From Spodoptera frugiperda (taxonomy: Eukaryota > Arthropoda > Insecta > Lepidoptera > Noctuidae): a DNA stretch of 64,000 nt. The translations under genes and the position numbers were made by a program. The notes below the pieces were generated by a model. The model had not been told where the DNA came from. It saw only the letters and a list, made by a program, of their open reading frames with translations, and did no database searches. Each line of letters opens with the position of its first letter. Within the stretch, counting starts at the first letter, position 1. The stretch spans positions 5,270,001-5,334,000 of the forward strand of contig NC_064230.1 in NCBI RefSeq assembly GCF_023101765.2. The letters are read 5' to 3'. Of this stretch, positions 37,401 to 49,400 are shown in pieces.

Positions 37401-40400
37401 AAAACAAAACTCTCTTTCAAATACCAACCCTGGTCCCATTAGGCCTAAACTACATCCATTATATTTTGATCAATCATTCTGATAGTGACGAATGCGGTCA
37501 CCGACCTGTGTGGCTTCGTAGTAATAAGTAGTGCCCTCACCCTTGACATTGGACGGACTGTTACAAGGCTTCGTTTGTCATTGTGTCCATAACGTTTTTG
37601 GAACGTTATGAATGAGTAATAATGCTGTAGTATGTATCGCCTGGTCATTTTTTTTTGGGATAAGCCCGCCGCAATATCTTATCGCCTGGTCAGTCCACGC
37701 TTTTTTTAAGGGTGGAAAATCATCCAATGACTTCTCTTGAGGCGAGAGGTAGTGTCAGACTTTTACCAACTAAATACCACCTCGTTACTACTGCTTTTCC
37801 GCAACCAGCGTCAACCCGCTAGGTCGTCCGCAACTTCGGATCAGGCGTCAGCTCTACTGGGCCCCATCTGTGGTGGTCTGGCGCCCTACGCACGAGTCTG
37901 GTTCTGGTCGTCCGTATATCCGCATTTACGGTGGCCGGAGATCATCGCGTAATCCCCGATACCCGCAGTGGCTCTCGCGACTGCTGGGGCGTGAGGAGGT
38001 TCGTTCCCTTAGGCGCCCCGCCTCCTCCTTAGCTAGCATGACTGCTTCGTGTGGGAGAGTCATATTTCGGACATGAATGGGTCGGTTCGACCGGAGTGAT
38101 ACCACGGCCTCAAAAAAAAACCGACGTGAATCTACGCTTGCGTTGTATTTCGTTGTGTGAGTGAGGTTACCGGAGGCCGAATTACCGCCCATTGTAACGC
38201 CTCCGGTGTTTCGGGTGTCCATGGATAGCGGCACTTGCATGGTGATCCGTCTGTTCGCTTACCGGCCATTTACCGTAAAAAATCAGTTGATTGCAAAATC
38301 TTTAGAGGACTTCCATAAGATGATCATATTAATGCTCATGACGATACCAAAGTACGTATCGCCTGAACAAAACCCTTAGTACGAATTTGATTTACGTTTT
38401 AAGTAATCGAAACGAGAACGCGTTCGACTCTCTGATTGGTTGGTTTATTCGAGCCGGCCAATCAGAACGCCGAACGCCGCAATCAAACTGATACTAAGGG
38501 TACATTCCACGCTACCAACAACAGACTGGACAATGCCGTCACGATCGAGTCACCGTTTTCATGTGAACATTAATTCATGGTGATACTAAATTAGGTATCA
38601 CCTCAACAGGTCACGCTACCATTACTGGACAACCCCTACACTATACCTATACTGTATGACTCACTTAAACAAGAACATTAGCCTATATCGATACTTAGCT
38701 CACGTACATTACCTAGCAAAAGTACTTTTCTTTGAAGTCATTCATTTCTATGGCTCAGTGGTTCTCAACCGTTTGTTGTTCAAGGACTACTTTTATATCA
38801 TTGTTGTTTTTTTTATGGTATAAGCCTGTAAACGAGCAGATCACCTGATGGTAAGCTGTCGCCGCCGCCCATGGACACTTAAAACACTAGAGGCTTTACA
38901 AGTGCGTTGCTGGCTTTTCGGGGGTTTGGAATTAAGGGTTGTTGGGGAATCGGGGACTGGAAAGGGCCTGCGGCAGCCACACATAATGCAAGAGTTGTTT
39001 AACGTCGGTTTTCTGTGAGGACGTGATATCATTCCGGTCGAGCCGGGACATTATTTAACTCCGGTGTTTTCATGGTTGTATCTACTGTAGATCCTGGCTT
39101 ATAGGAGTTGCAGCGGTAAGGGAGATAGTTTCGGGCTAGTCCCAAAAAAAAATCTTTTGATGCTGATGATGAAGAGTCTTTCTGTGACTCGAAACTAGTA
39201 CAGCTTTTCTCCATTCATTTACGTGAGTAAACCGTGGTTTTTAGTTTAAAAAGTTTATTTCGCATACCATATTTTGTCTTGCCTCGTTGGTCGAGACTGC
39301 CTCGTTGGCCGAGTGATCCCAAGTGCGACTGCCGAACAAGGGCTCTGGTTCGATTCCCAGGTCGGGCAAAGTATTGCTGGGCATTCTTCGGATTTTCAAA
39401 AAATCCTCAGTAATAGCACGGAGTCTGGAATTGTGCCCGGTATATCGCAATAGGCTCACCCCCTATTGCATGGGACTTATAACACAAATGGCGAAAAGTG
39501 GGTGTACATTGTATAGTGGCACTTCGTGCTTTAATGTGATGTGATAAAAGGCGTGACGTTGTGTGATGTATATTTTGTCTTCTGCGACCCACCGTTTGGG
39601 AACCACTGTTCCGTATAGCTGTAATAACCAGCCAACCCCTAATAAACTTGAAACGGCTCAAGGTCGCAACGGTGAGGTCATCTAGTTGCGGAAACCCTTG
39701 GCTCTAGTGTTTACTATTCGCTTACTATACAACCTTAATGTAATTGTCCAGTATTGTTCGTGCCACTTTATTTTTGTTTATAAACAATTTTATCGATCTG
39801 AAGTTAAAGAGTAGTAGTTTTAAGGTAAACGTCCACAGACCCGTATCGTACGCATCGCACGCATTCCGTATGACGTCATCGGTACGCATTGCATGTAGGC
39901 ATTGCCGATGATGCCGTCGGCGGACAAACTAAAATCCGTCGCGTGCGATGCGTACGATGCGGGCATGTGGACGCTTACGGTGTTTTTCCACTAGATATGT
40001 AGTTACTATGTTGCTATGCTACGAAGATGTAATAGCTAAGCTGTGAAACTATGTGACCGTTTCCACTGATACTAAGCTGTGCGAGGAAGATGCGCAGCTC
40101 GAGTATGCGATGTATCGATAGTAGGAATGCCATCCAGAGCACGCATCTTTCCATATAAAAACAAAGCTTAGTTGAGTCTGTGTCCATCGGTTCTATACCA
40201 ATGAATATGATTGGTGAAAGACTGGAAGCCTAACGCATCCACAACAACGTAGCATGGCACATCTCCGATTGAAAATCACCCTAAATCAATATCCACATTT
40301 TTCGCCAGTCATTTCAACCTTACTTTAGTTTAGTCACTGCAATTGTCGCCCTATACAATAAAAAAAAAAGGAAAAAATGTGTATCCACGTGGTGTAGTGT

Positions 40401-43400
40401 TCGTCCCCAACATGGTATGACCCTGACATTGCATGCGAGGTCACTCGCTGAAGTCATACTGTGATAATAACTTCTGTTAGGGCATGGGTACAATAAGGGA
40501 TACTTCATTATTTTATTAATATCTAGTACAGACTAATAAATAAAATCGGAGTTTGAAAAAATGGTCTGTTTGTGATATTGAAATAACCGCTTTTTACTAC
40601 ATGCATATTATACATTGTACACCAGAATCACAATTTAAAAAAAATTTGTCGGTCTGTTTGTTCCGCATAATCTCTGAAATGGCTGGACCGATTTTGACGA
40701 GATTTTTATTGATAGGTAAAATCATCCAATGACTTCTTTCTTCTTGGGCAAGGCGAGGGGGAGTGTCAGACTGTTACTGACTAAAAACCACCCCGTTCGT
40801 ACTCCTTTTCGAGCCGGAGTTTCGGTAACCCGTGTCGGCATCAACTCTACTAGGTACTGGCTGGGGAGTACCCCATCTTTGGTGGTCTGATGGCTCTTTC
40901 AGTTTTGGTTTTGGTAGTCTTCAAAGCCATAGAATAGAAGTAGAAATGGAAGAGTATAAAATGACGTCTACCATTTTTTGGGATTAGAGATTTGCAACAG
41001 GGACTTTGGCTCATACGGCTAAAAACAACGTTGTTTCACGTCTGTTTCCTGTGAGGCCGTGGTATCACTTCGTTTTAGCCAGCCCATTCATGCTTACGTA
41101 TGGCTCTTTCACGTTTTAGTATAAGTATTGGATCCATTCATTGTGTACCCGCCCGGTTCACTCATATGGCTAAACATAACGTAAGCGTTGGTTCACGTCG
41201 GTTACCTGTGAGGCCGTGGTATCACTTCGTTCTAGCCAGTACATTCTCAGTGCTTAAGCATGGCTCTTTCACGTGTTAGTATTTATGTTACGGTAAGAGT
41301 GAATAATTGAAAATTATTAATAATTACCGAAACTCGGGGTAAAAGTGATAAATTAATCACATTTTTCGGTTATTATTAATAATTTTACCCTAGTAGTGAT
41401 AAATGTAATAAGTGGCCAAGATGTTATTTTTATTTCAATTTAAACGGCATTATATTGTACTTGCACAACAAATATTTGTTAAAATCTATGATATATAAGT
41501 ATTGGATCCATTCATTGTGTACCCGCCCTTATATCGTTTACAATGTACGCGATAACGGATCTCTGCAACTGTTTTTGTTATTGTAAATCCAATGCAAAAG
41601 GGTAGATGACTAATTTTTATTTTAATGTTAATGTCTTGTAGATTATTTTAAAATATTACACACGTATTTTTTTTTTCTTACGCAAACAAATACTTTCAAT
41701 AATTATTATATTGATTGGAAATATCGCGTGACGTCATTTCTAGATACATTTTGTACGTAGAAATGGCGTATTTGCTCCCACTTCTAAACTTTGATTCGTT
41801 TTTTCTAAGTACAAAATAAAATAATACGTGTCTAATATTATTTAATTTTTAGGAATTTATTTCTTTATTTATCGTTATGAATTTAAGCGTTGTTGGGGGA
41901 ATCGGGGATTGGGAAGATTAGAAAAAGGGGTAAAAGCCTCAAAATAAATAAAATAAGGCAATCGCTCCATGTAAAATGCTCTAGACTTAGCACTGATTTT
42001 CAGTCGTATTGTAGGTATGTATGTATGCAAGGATACGAAGTAAACACAAGTTGGTTCATGAAAGGAAATAGGGTCGCCCCTATTAGTAGCTTTATGTCAA
42101 CTGACCCATATCACAAGTGCTGTATGAGTCATTCTTTTAAAACCAGATTAATGTACTTATCCTGAGTGCTTGTTTACGTTGCACGCGGTAGCGGGTGCTG
42201 ACGCGGGCTTGCTGATCACGGTGACCGCCAGGCTTTTGCGCGAGCGATAAGTTCAAACCGTTTGAACTTGTCAGTATCCTTAGTATGAGTTTGCTTTACG
42301 TTTAAAGTAAATGAGGGCGGGTTCAGTGCTCTGATTGGTTGGTTTATTCGAACCGGCCACATACTTTTCCCCCAACCATCCAAACGCTTAAACGCCTAAC
42401 TCGCTGAAATCCCGCCTACATTAGCTACAAGCGGAGCTTTGGGGCCATGGGTGCTTAGAGTGCTACTGTGCAACTTGCACAGCGAGGCTCAAGGGAGACA
42501 CGTGTCTTTCTAAGGAAGTACCGTAACAGGCGTGGCACCATAGAAGCTCTACAGCAGGTCTAATTAGAGGACTCAGTGCCTCTTACCCGTGCTGAAAGTG
42601 GCCACCGGGGTGGATTTAGTGAAGTAAAAAACCCACACTCTCTAGTCTTTCACCCCCAAAAGCTTGGCTCTTTTAAAGGTTTTCAAAAGTTATCAAAAAA
42701 AAAAGGTTACTCGCAATTTACAAAGCACTTGCATTTTATACGTGAACACTTGCGATTTACATGTCGTGTCATATTATGTTTGAGTATTCCGCGTCCGCAA
42801 TCCAGCCCGCTTCCGCGATTCAGCGTGTACAAGCACTAACCACCATGTCGATGACGTCACAGCTCCCATTCAAGTAACATGCAAAGATCTGGGTTTATGT
42901 CCTTACTGAAAGATATTCGCTAGTGACGTCACACTTTATAACTGCACTTAATATTTTATGGGGTTTTCAAGTTATTGGGACATTTCGCTCGATGTTCCAC
43001 TTCCACTTCCACTTGCAATAGCTTGTTGTTTGTATGGAAATGTACTCGAAACTATGGGTTACTAACAACCCTCATAAATGATAAATTATATTATTTTTTG
43101 CTAATAGGTTACAATGTAACTCTTTTACATGTCCATCTCTTAAATAACTAGATGAGGCCGGCATTTCCTATCGGACTACTCTGAGAAGAAATGCCGAAAC
43201 AAACTCAGCTGACGGCTGTTGCTGAATGATCCGACTAACTATATCAACCAAAAGAAAATTTGGGTACCCCACGCAAATGCTCAAACTGACAGAATATAAT
43301 TAACTAAAAATAAAATAACTAGCCAAAGTCTCACACAGTCCTCAAACTAACCTCCACTGTCTTAGTAGTGTTTTTGGCCACGTATCACCTAATCATTGCC

Positions 43401-46400
43401 CAAATAAGCATAATACTTTTTCATTTTAAAGTAACCGCTCCACACTAGGCCTTTTACCTGTGTCGTGGATGAGTTTACAAACATACAAGTTCAGACACAC
43501 ATGGGCCCGAAACAACAATTTGTGCATCACACAAGGAGTCAGACTGAGAGAGATCACACTTTCATGTAAAAAATATAGGTTAGCTGAGTCCGTTTCCACC
43601 AGTGCTAAGCTAAGTGTACCAATGAATATGATTGGTGGAAGCCAAACGCATCCACAGCAATGTAGCATAGCACATCTTTGGTGCAATAGCACTGTAATTA
43701 TAGGCGGAAGGAGTAATTCGATAATATTTCTCCGTCAATAAAAAAGTCGATTTATTCCAGCTATGGGTTAGTTCTGTATCAATAAAATTAAAATAATATT
43801 CTTTTTCTTTTTTTCTTCTTTAAAAAACGTTGCCCCACATTAGGAATTTCTCCCGTGTCGTGGGTGCGTTTACAAACATACAATTTCACATGTACATGAC
43901 ACCCAGACCCGAAACAAAAATCTGTGGATCACACAAAGAGTTGTTCCGTGCGGGAATCGAACCCGCGACACGTTGCACGGCAGCCAGTTGCCCAGCCACC
44001 GCACTAACCGTGCAGTCGACTAGTAAGCTATGTGTACCAATGAATATGATTAGTGGAAGCTAAACGCTTCCACAGCTATGTAGCATAGCACATCTCTGAT
44101 GAATTACTCCTCCCGCCAATAATAGGCATGTTTCCTACTAGTCAAATTCAATACTTTTTTCAAAACGTCAAAAACAATATTTTCTAATGAAATACTCTAT
44201 TATGACGTCATAAGTTTTGACGTCAAATAGCAGACTTATTTTTAGAAGAAGAAAATTAAGTAGTTCATCAAATTCATGAATGAGAGTGTGATTATAATTG
44301 AATATTTTATTGTATTGAAAAGTTGTAATAATTTATTTTTGACCCAGTCATCATCCCTATTCAGGTGATTTTCCCCCGTCCATAAAAAAGTGGATGTATT
44401 TCGGTTCCTAAACGGGTTACTATCAATAACAAAATAACATTTGCCATCTGTTTGTCCACAGTGCCAACGACGACAAAATCTCAGCTTGCTGCCGAGTACC
44501 TGGAGGCGTGCAGGCGACATTGCACGCCATCCATCGATACCGTGCTGGAGCAAATACGGGTGAGATAATTAGTTTCATCATTTTTTTTATAGGAGCAGAC
44601 GCATCACCTGATAGATTGCTTAAATCTAAGCTGCTCATGAATATACATATATAGTCCTCCTTACCGATTTCGGTTACGGCGACCTTAGAGAAGCTATTTC
44701 CTGTCATGGGCCCTGATGTGACTGGCCAGACCGAACTTAGTTTTAAAAATCCGATCACAATTAGAGCAGTAAAGCTGACCGGCAGAGTTGTATGTGTACA
44801 TATAGGAGGGCTTGGGTCGGTCTTTGCGTAATTGACGCTATACATCTAACGTATCTAAGCACTAATCTTACCGTACTTTTATACGGCGCAGAAACTTGGT
44901 GTCTCTATAAATCAGATATAAAGAAACTTGCTTATGAAGTCTTGTCGAATAGAAGAGCCTCCAATGAGCTACAAGAAGTATTGCACATTTGAAGCCGACG
45001 CCTTATTCCATGGGTTACCTGTTGGATTTAGTTAGGTTACGGTTAAGGTGAAGGAAAAATCGTGAGGAAACCTTATTTTTATTTTTTGTTGGGGGAGAAA
45101 ATCATGTAATGTAATGCCTTCTCCCGTCTTGGGTGAGGAGAGAGAAAGAGAGAGTGTCAGACTGTCTAAAAAGTACAACTTCATCTCTACTCCTGCTTTG
45201 AACCGGAGCTCCGGTAACTCGTTAAGGTCGTCTGCAGCACTGGAACCTGAAATTCCAAATGGAACCATTGTCGCGTGGGATAGTGGATAAAAGATATATT
45301 GGCTGTTATTGACAGCCTATAATGCCAAAGGCTGACGCTTAAAGATGCTTATTCCGTGGTGCTTGGCGACTGGGCTTCTCCCAGTTGTGCAGTCTCTTTT
45401 GTGCCTTAAGACTTAAGTCATTCTGTCTTCCGCATTAAATTCACCGAGGGAGGTGGAAACTATCGTTTTCTTCTCCTCTAATAACATCTTCTGATTTGTT
45501 TCGTTGCGGGATCCAAGACAGTCATTCATTTCCCTGGGACGCGCCGGACTTCAGTGTTCCGGTGTTTTCATGTTTGTATCTACTGTAGATCCTGGTGCAC
45601 AGGAGTTGCAGCGGTATGGGAGGATGTGGCGGGTTTGTCCCATTAAAAAAAAAAGATGCTTATTCTAATAGACGTTATACTTTCATTTCAGGAACTGCCA
45701 GATGAAGCCATAGGAGGTGGGACTCGGGCGCCGCGCCTCACCCTCGCAGAATGCTCGCTGTCGGGCGCTGCGGCAGTGGACGCGTTAGAAGCCATCATGA
45801 GGAAGGTCCAGTTCAGGAGGCTGGAGATTGAACACTGCATCATTGATGATGAAGGAGCGGTGGGTCCTTTTAAAATACATCTTATGTGGTACCTGCTGAT
45901 TTTGGCATGCTTTGGCACGAATCATCATCCTCATCATCAGCCGAGAGACGTCCACTGCTGAACAAAGGCCTCCCCCTTAGTCCTCCACGTGGAACGACAA
46001 GCCGCCTGCATCAACTGGCTCTCCGCCACTCTGAACACTCTCTGACTTTTTGGCACGAATACGTCGCGTCGGCTCAAACGGCCTTACTTTGAACCGGCGT
46101 GAAGCAACGCTTTTTTTTTTAGGTGAGGAAATCATTCAATGATTTCTCCCTGCTTTGGCGAGACGAGAAGGAGACACGTAACTGTTTGATGAGGAACTCG
46201 AATAATTTCTAGCCATGCTAGAGGCGTGTGTCGCGAAATGCTGCTCATGAATATGAGCCTCCAGCATGGCTTGAAACTAGCCGAGTTCCTCGTCAAACAG
46301 TTACGTGTGTAAGCCGTTAACATAATGTTTTAGTGTTTTCTTTTTAAACAACACTAAGATTGCGTGCGCTTCCAACATACAAATTCACATACATGTGACA

Positions 46401-49400
46401 CCCAGACCCGAAAGTACAATTTGTGGATCACACAAAGGGTCGTTCCGTGCGGAAATCGTAGCCGCTACCCGTTGCGCGGCAGCCGGTTGCCCAGCCACTG
46501 CGCCAATCGTGCAGTCAAATTAATAAATAATTTAGTATGTCACACGAAAGTTATAATAAACTTATAGCAAAGTATCGTTTCAAGCCGGTGTTCTACGAGA
46601 CCGTAGTATTGAAAGCTTCGTATCCGAAACGTTTATGCTTTCATGAATTATTTCCAAGTTCATGAATCATTGTACCTGGTAGTTCCCGAAATAGATGCAA
46701 TGCTCGTAAATATATATATGAATGCTTACCATACGTACATAATTACTTTATGTGCAAAGCGTAAGTATAAGGTAGCCTATTTTATATTGATTAACTAGCT
46801 TGGACTAAGGGCTTTGCCCGGTTTCGCCGTGGGGTATAAAGTAGCCTATATCTTATTCTAGAGGGCTTAGTACAAGTTTCTTTTAATTTTAACGAGATCG
46901 ACATGAGAGCGCGTTTGGCGCTCTGATTGGTTGGTTAATTGGAGCCGGCCTATCAGTACCCTTAGTACTAGTTTGCTTTAACTTGATCGAAATGAGAGTG
47001 CGTCCTGCGCTCTGATTGGCCGGGAGCGAATGAACCATCCAATCAGAGCGCCGAACGCGCTCTCGTTTCGTTTTGATTAACGTAACGCAAACTCGTACGG
47101 GTATGTTAACTATGTTATGGATATAGAGCGCCGAACGCAGTAAAGTTTTGATCTCGATCGTAAAACAAAGTCGTACTAAGCCCTCAGAGCATAATTTACT
47201 CTTCTAAATTCCATCCTGATACCGTCACGTCAGTCAAATCTGTAGTCTCTTAGTTGGTTATACGACACCCGCCGGCAGAGTAGCGGTGATACTTTGATTA
47301 ATTCTTCTTGTTAATTTCTTGTTCACAGAAAGAAAGAAAGAAAAACAGTTTATTAAAGCAACTGTATGGTTTATTTCCAGGAGGCGTTATTCGACATGAC
47401 GGAGTATTACGAAAGCGCGACAGTGTTGTCTATAGCGGGGCCGCGGCAATTTGGCATCAGAGGGTGGCAGGCCGCTTCTCGGATGATCAAAAAGGTACCA
47501 TATGAATATATTTTCATTTTTACTCTACGTCACTTTGAATAAGGTGGGATTATTTTCGCCAACAACCCTTACATCGGGTTCCAAGTAAAACTAAAGTTGG
47601 CCAGCGCCGAGTCTAATATTATAGGAACTATTTTGTGCCAATTTTTCATCATCATCATCATCATCAGCCGAGAGACGTCCACTGCTGAACAAAGGCCTCC
47701 CCCAATTTTTACCCCTCTATAACTCAAAACCCATTTAACGTAAACACATGAAACTACGTACTAATTATGTCATAAGGACAACTAGAAGCACAAAATTTCA
47801 TGAAGCTAGCTTAAATAAGTCCAAAAATCGTAAAATGCGATCTTGAAGCGAACGCGAAGCGAGCGTGCTTTCGTATGAGCACCGAGGCGTCCGCGCCCGC
47901 GTTATTCGAAGACTAGTAGGTATTATTGGAACTTTATTGCTAACTAGCTTTTGCCCGCGACTTCGTTCGCGTGGAATAGTGACTTCCGGCAAATTTTTGG
48001 TTTTAACCACATAGTTCCCAATCTCGCGGAATCTCTTCAAAAATGAGACGTAGAAGATATTCCAGGGAACTCTTCAAAAATCAACATAATGAGCTCTGCG
48101 TTTGAATTTAATAGATGTATACTCACTTAGGGCATTGAAAAAATTGTTTAAAAACGGACTTAAACTAAAGAAATATAATCTTTCCGAACTTAAGATGAAA
48201 ACTAACTTAAAACTAAAGAAAGCTGCGAATTACGAATTTATAACATTTAAAAAAGAAATTATATTACAACCTATCCTCTATGCTATAATAACCAAGCTTA
48301 AACTAAATAATTTAAAAGAAACGACTTAAATCTAATCTATCTAATTAATTAATAAATTAGACTTACAATTTTATTAAAAAATTGCCCGCGACTTCGTTCG
48401 CGTGGAATAGTGACTTCCGGCAAATTTTTGGTTTTAACCACATAGTTCCCGATCTCGCGGGATCTCTTCAAAAATGAGATGTGGAAGATATTCCAGGGAA
48501 CTCTTCAAAAATTAACATAATGAGCTCTGCGTTTGAATTTAATAGATGTATACTCACTTAGGGCATTGAAAAAATAGTTTAAAAACGGACTTAAACTAAC
48601 TTAAAACTAAAGAAAGCTACGAATTACGAATTTATAACAATTAAAAAAGAAACTATATTACAACCTATCCTCTATGCTATAATAACCAAGCTTAAACTAA
48701 ATAATTTAAAAGAAACGACTTAAATCTAATCTAATAAAAAAAAATTAGACTTACAATTTTATTAAAAAAACTAACTACAGTAACTACTAATAATCGATAT
48801 CAAACTAAACCTACGTTAAATAGTTTAACCAAAAAACCAGGAAAACCCAACAAATAAACTTATTAATTGACAAATACAACGAAACCAATTTAGAATATAC
48901 GAAACAGCAGGACCACTACAGACAAATAATCATACGACTGATAATACACTTTTTCTACGATAGTACCGAAGCGCTCGGCCGATACCCAACCAAATGAATG
49001 TAACGAAACCATAGCGCGATCTATTTCGATCCCAACGCCATCTATCGAGGATAAAGACAACTTGGATTACAGTAGAACTCCAATTATCCGAACTCCGACT
49101 ATCCGAATCGCCGATTATCCGAATCACAAAAATTGTCAAAAAAAGTCTAAGTGCGCTATTATTCTCCCCCCCCCCCGCGAAGCCAGTGTTTGTCAAGTCT
49201 TGACTTGACTTGTCTTAACTTGCCGTTGTGCCTACGCTGACTTCCCCCGCAATTTAATTCAATAAAAAAATAGTGCAATATCAAAACGTAGCTTTTATTC
49301 TCTTCAATGGCAATTTTTTTGAAAAAATCCGATTATCCGAATATTTGATTATCCGAATGGGTCCCGGTCCCCATTAACTCGGATAATTGGAGTTCTACTG

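Larger units (their letters stand above)
16416..44461 (+). other. PPP1R37 intron 1, 28 kb, transposon-rich
   Basis: Begins gtaaga and ends tttgtccacag. It contains most of the SINE, MITE, Helitron and LINE-tail copies listed separately. Stretches with no recognised feature include about 16416-17090, 17480-17780, 18870-19520, 25640-25870, 27090-27470, 29300-29460, 40290-40700 and 42880-43440. No second gene was found inside it on either strand. Confidence 0.85.

Noticed and set aside
43940..44022. Possible tRNA gene on the minus strand
   Set aside because: This is the head of SINE D, repeated at 34468, 46350 and 57335 with the same non-tRNA body.
45656..45961. Longer unspliced frame through PPP1R37 exon 3
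   Set aside because: The conserved text ends exactly at GCG|gtgggt and continues in exon 4. The extra codons are intron read-through.
48102..48329. Lys/Leu-rich frame
   Set aside because: Low-complexity AT-rich sequence inside the RTE-type element; its duplicate at 48540-48720 is broken.
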